Below, in pieces: positions 7,496-15,368 of a DNA stretch of 23,109 nucleotides. A program made the position numbers and the translations under genes. Below the pieces are notes generated by a model. The model searched no databases and was not told the DNA's origin. It saw only the letters and a program-made list of their open reading frames with translations. Position 1 is the stretch's first letter, and each line of letters begins with the position of its first letter. Origin of the DNA: an uncultured Clostridia bacterium (GTDB taxonomy: Bacteria; Bacillota; Clostridia; Tissierellales; Peptoniphilaceae); NCBI GenBank assembly GCA_945916025.1, contig CAMEGD010000009.1, forward strand, positions 1-23,109, written 5' to 3'.

Positions 7496-7524
7496 TTGTA
7501 ATAAAAATTACTATGTGGTATATT
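7496..7524 (+). promoter_or_regulatory. Predicted sigma-A promoter of the mod/moa operon leader
   Basis: TTGTAA (7496-7501), 17-base spacer, TATATT (7519-7524). Transcription would begin near 7531, about 12 bases before the first strand of the riboswitch P1 stem. Confidence 0.5.
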
Positions 7525-7542
7525 TATATTAGTTTAATAAAA

Positions 7543-7703
7543 CATGTGTATGCACATAGTGCTGAAGCGAAAGCGAAGGGAATTAAGTTAAAATCTTAAA
7601 CTATCCCAGTAACCGTGATGCTGACGAAGGACTAATACCACTGCGATTTTTCGTGGGAAGGTGTCTTGTAGGATGAAGCTAAGTCGGGAGACCTGTACAT
7701 ATG
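7543..7703 (+). promoter_or_regulatory. Cobalamin-class riboswitch aptamer
   Basis: Read 5' to 3', the RNA shows the ordered conserved blocks of the cobalamin family: a GGGAA..AAAATC..CCC stem-loop (7578-7607, the P3 arm), then GTAACCGTGA, then CCACTG..GTGGGAAGG (7638-7661), then GATGA, and finally the B12 box AAGTCGGGAGACCTGT (7681-7696). A P1 stem closes it: CATGTGTA (7543-7550) pairs over 8 bp, with one G-U, with TACATATG (7696-7703). It sits between a promoter and the molybdate/tungstate operon and is followed by a terminator. The fold and B12 box are seen directly; the ligand is inferred from the family. Confidence 0.85.
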
Positions 7704-7743
7704 GAAGTATTCTCCTGGGTTTGAGGCTTAGATTTATTGCTAT

Positions 7744-7775
7744 CGCTTCTATCCCATAGGAAGCGTTATTTTTTT
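7744..7775 (+). terminator. Riboswitch-controlled intrinsic terminator
   Basis: Stem CGCTTC-TAT (7744-7752) with ATA-G-GAAGCG (7756-7765), loop CCC, followed by TTATTTTTTT. Its 5' arm can also pair with GAAGCG at 7564-7569 inside the aptamer, and bases ATCGC (7742-7746) are complementary to GCGAT (7643-7647) in the L5 loop, the usual partner of the cobalamin riboswitch kissing loop. Ligand-dependent control of transcription of the downstream operon is therefore likely. Confidence 0.7.
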
Positions 7776-7797
7776 GCCAGAAGATAATTAAACTTTA

Positions 7798-7937
7798 GCT
7801 TACTCACTAGATCCTAGGTTATCCTAAAGCCTAGGGAACAATGTTAATTTATGTAACCCTCTATAAAGAATCCTAAATAAGAGTTGGCTAATATAGAAGT
7901 CTTTAGTTAAGCCCCTAAAGGCTTCTTTTATTTTTTT
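7798..7937 (+). promoter_or_regulatory. Second structured leader element with intrinsic terminator (possible riboswitch)
   Basis: A basal stem can form between GCTTACTC (7798-7805) and GAGTTGGC (7881-7888), 7 of 8 pairs. It encloses a CCTAGG/CCTAGG arm and an AGGG..GTTA/TAAC..CCT arm. Next comes a 12-bp terminator stem (7895-7906 with 7915-7926) and a T run (7927-7937). GGCT at 7886-7889, which is part of the basal stem, can instead pair with AGCC at 7910-7913 in the terminator loop, a mutually exclusive pairing typical of attenuators. I do not recognise the aptamer; a Mo/W-cofactor or metal ligand is only a guess from the genes controlled. Confidence 0.5.
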
Positions 7938-8190
7938 GGAAATTAGTTTTAAGGGGGTTATCTTAACTAATATAACTTGCCTTTTTGAAAATGAAATGTT
8001 AAACTATAGACGTAAAACAAGTAAAATCCGAGCTATATTTTCTAAGGGCATCTATGAACTTATAGCCGAAGCTTTTAGCTTAAGGGTCAAGGGAGAAATC
8101 TTGTGGCCTTCCGTTTTGAAAAGGACAAAACTTGCTGTTGATACAGTTGTTTTGTTGTCCAAAATAACTGTTTTTTTATTGGAGGAAAAT
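7938..8190 (+). promoter_or_regulatory. Remaining modA leader with further hairpins
   Basis: No convincing gene is present between the second terminator and modA. An in-frame extension upstream of modA exists (from 7936) but has no ribosome binding site and overlaps the leader structures. Visible pairings are GCTATA (from about 8033) with TATAGC, AGC-TTTT-AGC, GGAC (8123-8126) with GTCC (8157-8160), and a possible ACAGTT (8143-8148) / AACTGT (8166-8171) hairpin followed by seven T (8171-8177). The last competes with CTGT/ACAG (8135-8146), so a third attenuation point just before the modA ribosome binding site is possible. Confidence 0.35.
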
Positions 8191-9030
8191 ATGAGAAGAA
8201 GAGTATTGGTACTTATGGCTTTGTTTATGGTTTTTTCTTTAAGCGGATGTGGTAAATCAAATGAAAATGTAAAAAAGCAAGATAGTAATGTAGTTGAAGA
8301 TTTAGAAAATTCTGAGAAAACAGACATAGTAGTATTTTCAGCGACATCCTTAACTGAGACACTAGATAAGATTAAGGCTATTTATGAAGAGGAAAATAAA
8401 AATGTTTCTTTAGTCTATACTTTTGATTCTTCTGGTACTTTAAAGACACAAATAGAAGAAGGGGCAAAGTGTGATTTATTTATTTCTGCAGCCCAAAAAC
8501 AAATTGATTCCTTAGACCCAAGTGTAAAAACTGAACCTGGAAAATACATAATTGATCCAGATTCTAGGATAAACTTACTGGAAAATAAGGTAACCTTAGC
8601 TATACCTAATAACTCCCAAAAAGAAATTAGTGATTTTAAGGATTTAAATACAGACAAGGTAGAAAAAATAGCCTTAGGAAATAGCGATGTTCCAGTTGGA
8701 CAGTATTCAGAAGAACTACTTAAAAATTTAGGTATTTGGGACAGTATTCAAGATAAAGTTACCTATGGTTCAAATGTAAAGGAAGTTACAACTTGGATAT
8801 CAGAAGGGGTTGTAGATGCAGGTATAGTATACAAGACAGATGCTTATTCTGCAGGACTTAAGGTTGTTTTTGAAGCTGACGAAAGCCTATTAAAGACACC
8901 AGTAATTTATCCAGCAGCTATACTAGATAATAGTGAAGTTAAAGAAGAAACTGAAAAGTTTTTAGAATTTTTAAAGGGCGAAAAAGCTAGGGAAATTTTT
9001 GAAGAAGTAGGTTTTAAAGTAGTAGATTAG
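8191..9030 (+). CDS. modA: ModA: molybdate/tungstate-binding lipoprotein of ABC transporter
   Basis: 279 residues from ATG 8191, chosen because it follows GGAGG by 6 bases and opens a lipoprotein signal peptide (RRR, hydrophobic stretch, LSGC with Cys20). The mature part has the ModA pattern VVFSATSLTETLDKI, YTFDSSGTLKTQIEEGAKCDLFISAA, then LGNSDVPVGQYS and WISEGVVDAGIVYKTDA. It binds the oxyanion outside the cell and delivers it to ModB. ModA proteins often bind both molybdate and tungstate, so the metal is not decided by sequence, and the AOR-family enzyme downstream makes tungstate plausible. First gene of the long cofactor operon. Confidence 0.93.
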   Translation: MRRRVLVLMALFMVFSLSGCGKSNENVKKQDSNVVEDLENSEKTDIVVFSATSLTETLDKIKAIYEEENKNVSLVYTFDSSGTLKTQIEEGAKCDLFISAAQKQIDSLDPSVKTEPGKYIIDPDSRINLLENKVTLAIPNNSQKEISDFKDLNTDKVEKIALGNSDVPVGQYSEELLKNLGIWDSIQDKVTYGSNVKEVTTWISEGVVDAGIVYKTDAYSAGLKVVFEADESLLKTPVIYPAAILDNSEVKEETEKFLEFLKGEKAREIFEEVGFKVVD

Positions 9031-9046
9031 TTACTAAGGAGGGGCT

Positions 9047-9721
9047 ATGGACTTTTTTCCACTATATAACTCAATAAGAATAGCCTTAATTTCATCATTT
9101 TTTACTTTTTTTTTAGGTATATTTTTTGCTTATAATGTAAAAAAACTTCCTGGATCGGTAAAGGGATTTTTTGATGTTATCTTAACCTTGCCTTTAGTTT
9201 TACCTCCTACAGTAATTGGATTTTTTATCCTTAAGACTCTAGGTCCAAACTCTGGAATAGGAAGTTTTATTGAGAATTTAACTGGTACTACTTTAGTAAT
9301 GAATTGGTATTCAGCTATTTTTGCTACTATAATAGTTACCTTTCCCCTAATGTATAGGACTGCTAGGGGAGCCTTTGAAGCCTTTGATGAAAAACTAAAA
9401 TACGCAGCCCAAACTTTAGGAAAATCTAATATCTGGATTTTTTGGAAAGTACTTATACCTAACTCAAAAAAAGGTATTTTAGCAGGTTTAGTCTTATCTT
9501 TTGCTAGAGCCTTAGGAGAATATGGGGCTACTTCCATGGTTTCAGGATATACACCTGGAAGGACAGCTACAATTTCTACAACTGTCTACCAACTTTGGAG
9601 AACTGGAGAGGACCTATTAGCCTATAAGTGGGTTATGTTAAATGTTTTAATTTCCTTTAGTGTCCTATTTGTAATTAATATATTAGAAAATAAGGACAAG
9701 AAGGCTGGAGTTAGATTATGA
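9047..9721 (+). CDS. modB: ModB: molybdate/tungstate ABC transporter permease
   Basis: 224 residues with about five membrane helices. It begins FFPLYNSIRIALISSFFTFFLGIFFAY, contains LPLVLPPTVIGFF, and holds the EAA loop for contact with the ATPase: EAFDEKLKYAAQTLGKSNIWIFWKVLIPNSKKGILAG. It also has the ModB hallmark RALGEYGATSMVSGYTPG. It is 16 bases after modA with an AAGGAGG site, and its end overlaps modC by 4 bases. Length matches the family. Confidence 0.94.
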   Translation: MDFFPLYNSIRIALISSFFTFFLGIFFAYNVKKLPGSVKGFFDVILTLPLVLPPTVIGFFILKTLGPNSGIGSFIENLTGTTLVMNWYSAIFATIIVTFPLMYRTARGAFEAFDEKLKYAAQTLGKSNIWIFWKVLIPNSKKGILAGLVLSFARALGEYGATSMVSGYTPGRTATISTTVYQLWRTGEDLLAYKWVMLNVLISFSVLFVINILENKDKKAGVRL

Positions 9722-10770
9722 TTTATGTGGATATAAAAAAGGACTATGGGGCCTTTAAATTAGAGGTAAAATTCAAGTCAGACAAGGGAATTCTAGGCCT
9801 ATTAGGTGAATCAGGATCAGGAAAAAGCCTTAGTTTAAAGTCCATAGCGGGAATAGAAAAACCAGATTATGGAAAGATTATTTTAAATGACAGGGCCTTA
9901 TTTGATAGTGAAAAAAATATAAATTTAAGGCCGCAAGACAGAAGAGTCGGTTATCTTTTCCAAGACTACGCCCTATTTCCAAATATGACGGTTTTAGAAA
10001 ACATAAATGTTGGAATCAGGGAGAAAATTTCAAAAGATGAAAAAGAAAAGATTACACAAAAGATTCTAGAAGATTTAGAAATATTAAATATAAAAAACTC
10101 TTATCCAAAGGAAATCTCTGGTGGAGAAAAACAAAGGGTCGCCCTTGGAAGAATCCTTGTAAACAAGCCAGAGATTCTACTTTTAGATGAACCCTTCTCT
10201 GCTTTAGATGATTTTTTAAGGTGGAAAATCGAGCTAAACTTAAAGGATTTAATTAGAAGATACAATCTCCCATCTATATTTGTGTCCCACTCTAGGGATG
10301 AAATTTATAGGATTTGCGATTATATTTCTATAATAAAAGATGGAAAGTCTGAAGAAAAGTTAGAAACGAAGGATTTATTTAAAAACCCAAGGACCTTTTC
10401 AGCAGCCTTGATTTCAGGTTGCAAAAACTTTTCCTCTATAGAAACAATAGGTCAAGACCTAGTATATGCTAAGGACTGGGGGATAAATCTAAAAGTAAAG
10501 GGCCTTAAAAATGAAGATATGGTTGGGATTAGGTCCCACCACATTAACTTATCAGAAATTGAAGGTGAAAATTCCTTTAAACTAGAAAATTATAAAGAAA
10601 TAGATGATTTATTTGAGAAGGTCTTAATAGTAGAAACCTTAAAGCCACAGGAAAAATACGGGCATTTGAGAATTTCTCTACCAAAGGACCAGTGGGAAGA
10701 ATTGAAGAAAAAAGTGCTGTATGTAAACCTTAGGGAAGAAAAATTAATGTTATTAAAATCGAAGGGATAA
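9718..10770 (+). CDS. modC: ModC: molybdate/tungstate ABC transporter ATPase
   Basis: 350 residues. Walker A is GESGSGKS (residues 30-37), the Q loop LFQDYALFPNMTV, the ABC signature SGGEKQRVALGR, Walker B LLLDEPFSALDD and the switch His in VSHSRDE. A C-terminal domain of about 110 residues, where ModC proteins carry an oxyanion-binding or regulatory MOP/TOBE module, is present but diverged. It powers import by ModB. Start ATG overlaps modB. Confidence 0.93.
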   Translation: MIYVDIKKDYGAFKLEVKFKSDKGILGLLGESGSGKSLSLKSIAGIEKPDYGKIILNDRALFDSEKNINLRPQDRRVGYLFQDYALFPNMTVLENINVGIREKISKDEKEKITQKILEDLEILNIKNSYPKEISGGEKQRVALGRILVNKPEILLLDEPFSALDDFLRWKIELNLKDLIRRYNLPSIFVSHSRDEIYRICDYISIIKDGKSEEKLETKDLFKNPRTFSAALISGCKNFSSIETIGQDLVYAKDWGINLKVKGLKNEDMVGIRSHHINLSEIEGENSFKLENYKEIDDLFEKVLIVETLKPQEKYGHLRISLPKDQWEELKKKVLYVNLREEKLMLLKSKG

Positions 10771-10772
10771 GT

Positions 10773-12023
10773 ATGGAATATTTTGATCAAATCCATCCAG
10801 ATGAAGGACTAAAAAAACTATTAGATTTGGATGTAAACTTAAAAACTGAAAAGATTACCTTAAAGGAGGGCTTAAATAGGGTCATAGCTGAAGACTTATT
10901 TGCTATCTTAAATGTACCTTCCTTTGACAAGTCTCCCTATGATGGATATGCCTTAAGGGGAGAAGAAACTATAGGAGCTAGTAAGGAAAACCCTATTGAA
11001 TTTGAAGTAATAGAAGAAATCCCTGCTGGTCACAATCCTACAAAAAAACTTGGAAAATTCCAGGCAGCAAAAATCCTTACAGGAGGGTGCTTGCCAGAGG
11101 GAGCCAATGTTTGTGTAAAGTATGAATATACAGAATTTACACAAGACTCAGTTAAGATTTCTAAAGAACTAAAGAAAAACACAGATATTATCAGGGCTGG
11201 AGAAGATGTAAAAAAGGGAGACCTTTTAGTAGAAAAAGGAAAAGTATTAAGCCCAGGAATTTTAGGCCTTTTGTCTAGTCAAGGAATCCAAGAAATTGAA
11301 GTTTATGCTAGGCCAAAGGTTGGAATATTTGCAACTGGTACAGAACTTTCCTATTCAGGAGAGAACTTAGAGAGAGGCCAGATTTTTGAAAGTAACCTTA
11401 TAGTTTTTAGTTCAATATTTAAAAAGTTAGGCTTTGAAGTTGTAGATTTTGGGATTTTAAAGGACGACGAAAATCTAATAGTAGAAAAAACAAAGGAAGC
11501 CCTTGAAGAAGTTGACCTACTAGTCACTACTGGGGGAGCTTCAGTAGGAGACTACGACTACGCCCTTTCTTCAATTAATAAACTTGGAGGAAAAAATCTA
11601 TTTTGGAAAACTGCCATGAAACCTGGCGGCTCTATTGTAGTATCAAGGCTTTTTAATAAGACTATTATTGGTTTATCAGGAAACCCTGGAGCAGCAATTT
11701 TAGGCTTGTATAGAGTTTGTTACTTATATTTAAAAAAATTATTAGGAAGAAGAGACCTGGAATTTTCAACAATTCCCCTAGCTCTAAAGTATCCAGTAAA
11801 TAAAAAAAGTCCAAGACTTAGGCTCTTAAGGGGAACTATAGAATTTGACAACAAGGGTCAAGGGTACTTTGTGGAGATGAAAGACCAAGGCAATGGAGTT
11901 TTATCTTCGTTTATTAATTGTAGTCTTTTAGGTGAAGTGCCATCAGGGTCTAAGGAACTAGAGGCAGGACAAATAATTAATTGTCATAGAGTCCAGTCCC
12001 TATTTGAAAGTGTGGGTGAATAA
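10773..12023 (+). CDS. moeA: MoeA: molybdopterin molybdenumtransferase
   Basis: 416 residues, the full MoeA length. MoeA inserts molybdate (or tungstate) into adenylylated molybdopterin. Motifs in order: PSFDKSPYDGYAL near residue 50, IRAGEDVKKGDLLVEKG, FATGTELSYSGENLERGQIFESNL, TTGGASVGDYDYA, KPGGSIVVSR and LSGNPGAAILGLYRV. The C-terminal domain IV (about residues 340-416) is present. It starts 2 bases after modC and its stop overlaps the moaA start by one base. A second MoeA-like protein is encoded later in the same operon (13888). Confidence 0.94.
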   Translation: MEYFDQIHPDEGLKKLLDLDVNLKTEKITLKEGLNRVIAEDLFAILNVPSFDKSPYDGYALRGEETIGASKENPIEFEVIEEIPAGHNPTKKLGKFQAAKILTGGCLPEGANVCVKYEYTEFTQDSVKISKELKKNTDIIRAGEDVKKGDLLVEKGKVLSPGILGLLSSQGIQEIEVYARPKVGIFATGTELSYSGENLERGQIFESNLIVFSSIFKKLGFEVVDFGILKDDENLIVEKTKEALEEVDLLVTTGGASVGDYDYALSSINKLGGKNLFWKTAMKPGGSIVVSRLFNKTIIGLSGNPGAAILGLYRVCYLYLKKLLGRRDLEFSTIPLALKYPVNKKSPRLRLLRGTIEFDNKGQGYFVEMKDQGNGVLSSFINCSLLGEVPSGSKELEAGQIINCHRVQSLFESVGE

Positions 12024-12964
12024 TGAAAGATAGATATAACAGGGAGATTACCTATATGCGTATATCTCTAACTGATAGGTGCAACTTTAGGTGTCTTTAT
12101 TGTATGCCTGAAAGTGGCATTGAAAAGTGCAGCCATGAGGACATTATTTCCTTAGAAGAAGTCCTTGAAATAGTAAAAGCAGCTACAAAATCAGGGATAA
12201 AAAAAATTAGGCTAACAGGAGGAGAGCCTCTAGTTAGAAAGGGGATTATAGACCTTTGTAAACAATTAAGTTCCATTCCTGAAATTGAAGAAATTTGTAT
12301 AACAACTAATGGGTCTCTAATAAAGGATATGGCAAAGGACCTAAAGAACGCAGGGGTATCTAGACTAAACTTTTCTCTAGACACATTAGACAAAGAAAAA
12401 TTTGCCAAGATAACTAGGGGTCAAGACTTAGACAAGACTTTAGATGGAATAAAAGAATCCATAAAGCTTGGATTTAAAGTAAAGATAAATGCAGTCTTAA
12501 TTGGAGATTTTAATGAAGATGATATTATTCCTTTAGCAGAACTTACTAAGGATAATGATATTCAAGTTAGGTTTATTGAACTTATGAAGATAGGTCAAAC
12601 TAAAGATTGGGAAGATAAAAAGTTTGTATCTAATAAAATTGTTTTGGAAACACTAAAGGACTTAGTTGAATATAGGAGCCAAGGAGTAGCTAAAACCTAC
12701 AAAATCCCTGGTTACAAGGGGACAATTGGCCTAATAAGTCCAGTTTCTTGTAGTTTTTGTAGTGATTGTAACAGAATTAGACTTACTTCAGATGGAAAAA
12801 TCAAGCCATGCTTACATTCTAAAGAAGAAGTAGACTTAAAGGGCTTAAGGGGCAAAGACCTGGAAAAGGCCATAGAAAGTGTAATTTTTGAAAAGCCAAA
12901 GAGCCACCACTTAGAAAGTGGATCATCTGAAAGCCAACGTGATATGAATGCAATTGGAGGTTAA
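12023..12964 (+). CDS. moaA: MoaA: GTP 3',8-cyclase (radical SAM)
   Basis: 313 residues. MoaA turns GTP into 3',8-cyclo-GTP, the first step of molybdopterin synthesis. The radical SAM cluster motif is CNFRCLYC (Cys20, 24, 27), followed by the GGE motif in RLTGGEPLVR. The second cluster has the family pattern C-x2-C-x13-C (CSDCNRIRL..KPC). The chain ends in Gly-Gly (NAIGG), the conserved C-terminal tail that enters the active site in MoaA. It is slightly shorter than the E. coli protein (329). Confidence 0.95.
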   Translation: MKDRYNREITYMRISLTDRCNFRCLYCMPESGIEKCSHEDIISLEEVLEIVKAATKSGIKKIRLTGGEPLVRKGIIDLCKQLSSIPEIEEICITTNGSLIKDMAKDLKNAGVSRLNFSLDTLDKEKFAKITRGQDLDKTLDGIKESIKLGFKVKINAVLIGDFNEDDIIPLAELTKDNDIQVRFIELMKIGQTKDWEDKKFVSNKIVLETLKDLVEYRSQGVAKTYKIPGYKGTIGLISPVSCSFCSDCNRIRLTSDGKIKPCLHSKEEVDLKGLRGKDLEKAIESVIFEKPKSHHLESGSSESQRDMNAIGG

Positions 12965-12965
12965 G

Positions 12966-13454
12966 GTGGAAGATAAAAAACTAACCCACTTAAATGAAAG
13001 TGGAAGGGCCAAAATGGTAGATGTTAGTCATAAGGACAAGACCAAAAGAGTAGCAGTAGCCTCTTGTAAAGTACTTTTAAATGAAGAAACCTTTAACCTT
13101 ATAGTGGAAAAGGGGATAAAAAAAGGAGATGTTTTAGCAGTTTCCCAGGTTGCAGGAATTATGGGAGCTAAGAAAACCTCAGATTTAATCCCAATGTGTC
13201 ATCCAATTTCAATTACTGGTGCTGATATAGATTTTGATTTAAATTATGAAAACTACACTATTGAAATCAAAGCTACAGTTAAAGTTACAGGAGAAACTGG
13301 GGTAGAAATGGAAGCCCTGACTAGTGTATCCATTGCAGCACTAACGATTTATGACATGTGTAAGGCTGTCCAAAGGGACATAGAAATAACAAATATTAGA
13401 TTAGAAAAAAAGTCCGGTGGAAAAAGCGGTGACTATAAAAGGGAGGTATTATGA
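12966..13454 (+). CDS. moaC: MoaC: cyclic pyranopterin monophosphate synthase
   Basis: 162 residues from GTG 12966. This start is preferred to ATG 12948 because GGAGG (12956-12960, within the end of moaA) lies 5 bases before it, and the resulting N-terminus (KLTHLNESGRAKMVDV) matches other MoaC proteins. Key motifs are DLIPMCHPI, TGETGVEMEALTSVSIAALTIYDMCKA and the C-terminal KSGGKSGDY. MoaC makes cPMP from the MoaA product. The stop overlaps the MOSC start by 4 bases. Confidence 0.94.
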   Translation: MEDKKLTHLNESGRAKMVDVSHKDKTKRVAVASCKVLLNEETFNLIVEKGIKKGDVLAVSQVAGIMGAKKTSDLIPMCHPISITGADIDFDLNYENYTIEIKATVKVTGETGVEMEALTSVSIAALTIYDMCKAVQRDIEITNIRLEKKSGGKSGDYKREVL

Positions 13455-13885
13455 AAGTAGTTTCAGTTTGTATAAGTGAAGTTAAGGGAACTAGAAAAAA
13501 ACCAGTAGATGAAATTGTCCTAAAGAAAAACCATGGGATAGTTGGGGATGCCCATGCAGGAGACTGGCATAGGCAAGTTAGCTTTTTAGGAATCGAGTCA
13601 TTAGAAAAAATGAAAAAAGACCTACCAGAATTAGGTTCTGGAGACTTTGCAGAAAATATTATGACAGAAGGTTTAGTCCTTTATGAACTTCCTATTGGCA
13701 GTATTTTAAAAGTTGGAGAAACTGAACTAGAAATAACCCAAATAGGAAAAGAATGTCACCATGGCTGTGAAATTAGAAGAATTACAGGAGACTGTGTTAT
13801 GCCAAGAGAAGGAATCTTTGGTATTGTACTAAAAGAAGGAATAGTTAGACCAGGAGATCCAATAGAAGTAATTAAAAGAGGCTAA
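13451..13885 (+). CDS. MOSC-domain protein
   Basis: A 144-residue stand-alone MOSC domain: GIVGDAHAGDWHRQVSFL and SGDFAENIMTEGL, then IGKECHHGCEI with the conserved Cys, and MPREGIFGIVLKEG. MOSC domains are related to the sulfur-carrier domain of Moco sulfurases and bind or sulfurate Mo/W-pterin cofactors. Small MOSC proteins of this type are common in Moco operons of clostridia. A role in handling or sulfurating the W/Mo cofactor is inferred from position. Confidence 0.88.
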   Translation: MKVVSVCISEVKGTRKKPVDEIVLKKNHGIVGDAHAGDWHRQVSFLGIESLEKMKKDLPELGSGDFAENIMTEGLVLYELPIGSILKVGETELEITQIGKECHHGCEIRRITGDCVMPREGIFGIVLKEGIVRPGDPIEVIKRG

Positions 13886-13887
13886 GT

Positions 13888-14865
13888 ATGATAAAGAAAA
13901 TAAATGTTGAAGAGGCAATTGGAAAACCTCTACTTCATGATATAACAGGTATCCTGAAAGATGGGTTTAAGGGAGTAGTCTTTAAGAGAAATCATATAAT
14001 TAAACCAGAAGATGTGGAGACCCTAAAAGACATTGGAAAAGAACACATTTATGTTGGAGATTTAGAAGAAGACCAAGTACATGAAGAAGATGCGATTATG
14101 GAACTAATTCCCCATATCTTAGGAGAAAATGTTTCAGCATCAGGTTTGTCAGAGGGAAAAACCAATATAATTTCAGATGTAGATGGAGTATTTGTTTTAG
14201 ACAGACAGGGCCTTTATGAGATTAACAACCTTGGAGACTTTACAATAGCCACAATAAAATCCTTTACTAAGGTAAAAAAGAAGGATAAATTAGCAGGAGC
14301 TAGAATAGTTCCCCTATATACTGAAAGGGAAAAAGTAAATAAGGCCATAGAAACAGCAAAAAAGAGAGGTTCAATATTTAAGGTTTTACCATATAAAAGA
14401 CTAAAAGTTGGTTCCATAATAACTGGAGACGAAGTCTTTTATGGAAGAATCCAAGATAAGTTTGAAAGAGTTTTAAGAAAAAAATATTCAGAATTTGATA
14501 CTGAAATATTAGGATTTACCTTCTGTCCAGATGACTTAGAAAAAATAAATGAAGCAGTTGAAAAATATTTAGAAATGGGAGCAGATTTAATTATCTTTAC
14601 AGGTGGTATGAGTGTAGACCCAGATGATTTAACCCCAAGTGCAATTAGAAATACTGGAGCAGAAATCTTGGTTCAAGGTCTTCCAGTTCAACCTGGAAAT
14701 ATGCTTACAGTTGGAAAATTAGGAAAGACTTACCTTGTTGGAGTTCCAGGAGCAAGTATCCATTCAGAAATAACATCTTTTGATATTTTTCTTCCAAGGA
14801 TATATGCTGGATTAGACCTAAAAAGACAAGACTTTATAGAATTAGGAGAAGGGGGGCTTCTTTAA
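13888..14865 (+). CDS. Molybdopterin-binding (MoeA/CinA-like) protein
   Basis: 325 residues. The N-terminal half (about 1-165) resembles the start of clostridial molybdopterin-binding proteins (INVEEAIGKPLLHDITGI). The C-terminal half is a MoCF-type domain: VGSIITGDEVFYGRIQDKF, IIFTGGMSVDPDDLTP, LPVQPGNMLTVG and VGVPGASIHSE. It looks like a second, shorter MoeA-like protein lacking the MoeA domain IV. A metal insertion or cofactor-handling role is likely. Two MoeA-type proteins in one operon could reflect separate handling of tungsten and molybdenum; that is inference. It starts 2 bases after the MOSC gene. Confidence 0.85.
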   Translation: MIKKINVEEAIGKPLLHDITGILKDGFKGVVFKRNHIIKPEDVETLKDIGKEHIYVGDLEEDQVHEEDAIMELIPHILGENVSASGLSEGKTNIISDVDGVFVLDRQGLYEINNLGDFTIATIKSFTKVKKKDKLAGARIVPLYTEREKVNKAIETAKKRGSIFKVLPYKRLKVGSIITGDEVFYGRIQDKFERVLRKKYSEFDTEILGFTFCPDDLEKINEAVEKYLEMGADLIIFTGGMSVDPDDLTPSAIRNTGAEILVQGLPVQPGNMLTVGKLGKTYLVGVPGASIHSEITSFDIFLPRIYAGLDLKRQDFIELGEGGLL

Positions 14866-15362
14866 TGGAAAATTTCAAAGTTGGAGTACTTACTGTAAGT
14901 GATAGGTCATCTAGGGGCCAAAGGGAAGACCTGGGAGGACCTTTAACAGTAGAGGAAATTGAAAAGGCAGGATTTAAAGTTATAAAAACTAAAATAGTCC
15001 CAGATGAAAAGGAGCAGATAAAAGAAGCCCTAATAGAAATGTCTGAATCAGAGGAAATAGCCCTTATCTTAACTACTGGGGGAACAGGATTTTCAAAAAG
15101 AGACATTACTCCTGAAGCTACTATAGAAGTTTGTGATAGGCTTGCTCCGGGAATTCCAGAAGCTATGAGGGCCTATTCTGCTAAATTTACCAATAGGGCA
15201 GCCCTATCAAGGGCCCAAGCAGGTCTTAGAAAGTCAAGCTTAATAATAAACCTTCCAGGTTCACCAAAGGCAATAAAGGAAAACCTAGAAGCCATAATTC
15301 CATTTTTGGCCCATGGCATAGAAATGCTTAGGGGAAAAGAAGCGGACTGTGCAAATGAATAA
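14865..15362 (+). CDS. MoaB/Mog-type molybdopterin adenylyltransferase
   Basis: 165 residues, the normal size for MoaB/MogA. Motifs are VGVLTVSDRSSRGQREDLGG at the start, LILTTGGTGFSKRDITPEAT in the middle and GLRKSSLIINLPGSPKAIKENLEAI near the end. It would adenylylate molybdopterin so that MoeA can insert the metal. The ATG overlaps the stop of the preceding gene by one base. Last gene of the cofactor operon, followed by a terminator. moaD, moaE and moeB/thiF are not in the window. Confidence 0.92.
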   Translation: MENFKVGVLTVSDRSSRGQREDLGGPLTVEEIEKAGFKVIKTKIVPDEKEQIKEALIEMSESEEIALILTTGGTGFSKRDITPEATIEVCDRLAPGIPEAMRAYSAKFTNRAALSRAQAGLRKSSLIINLPGSPKAIKENLEAIIPFLAHGIEMLRGKEADCANE

Positions 15363-15368
15363 AAACGT

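Noticed and set aside
7780..7937. T-box, Moco RNA or tetrahydrofolate riboswitch identity for the second leader element
   Set aside because: I could not find the conserved T-box sequence AGGGTGGNACCGCG or the other diagnostic strings; the class is left open.
7936..8190. N-terminal extension of ModA (85 residues upstream of ATG 8191)
   Set aside because: It would bury the lipoprotein signal, has no ribosome binding site, overlaps the second terminator's T run and consists of leader structures.
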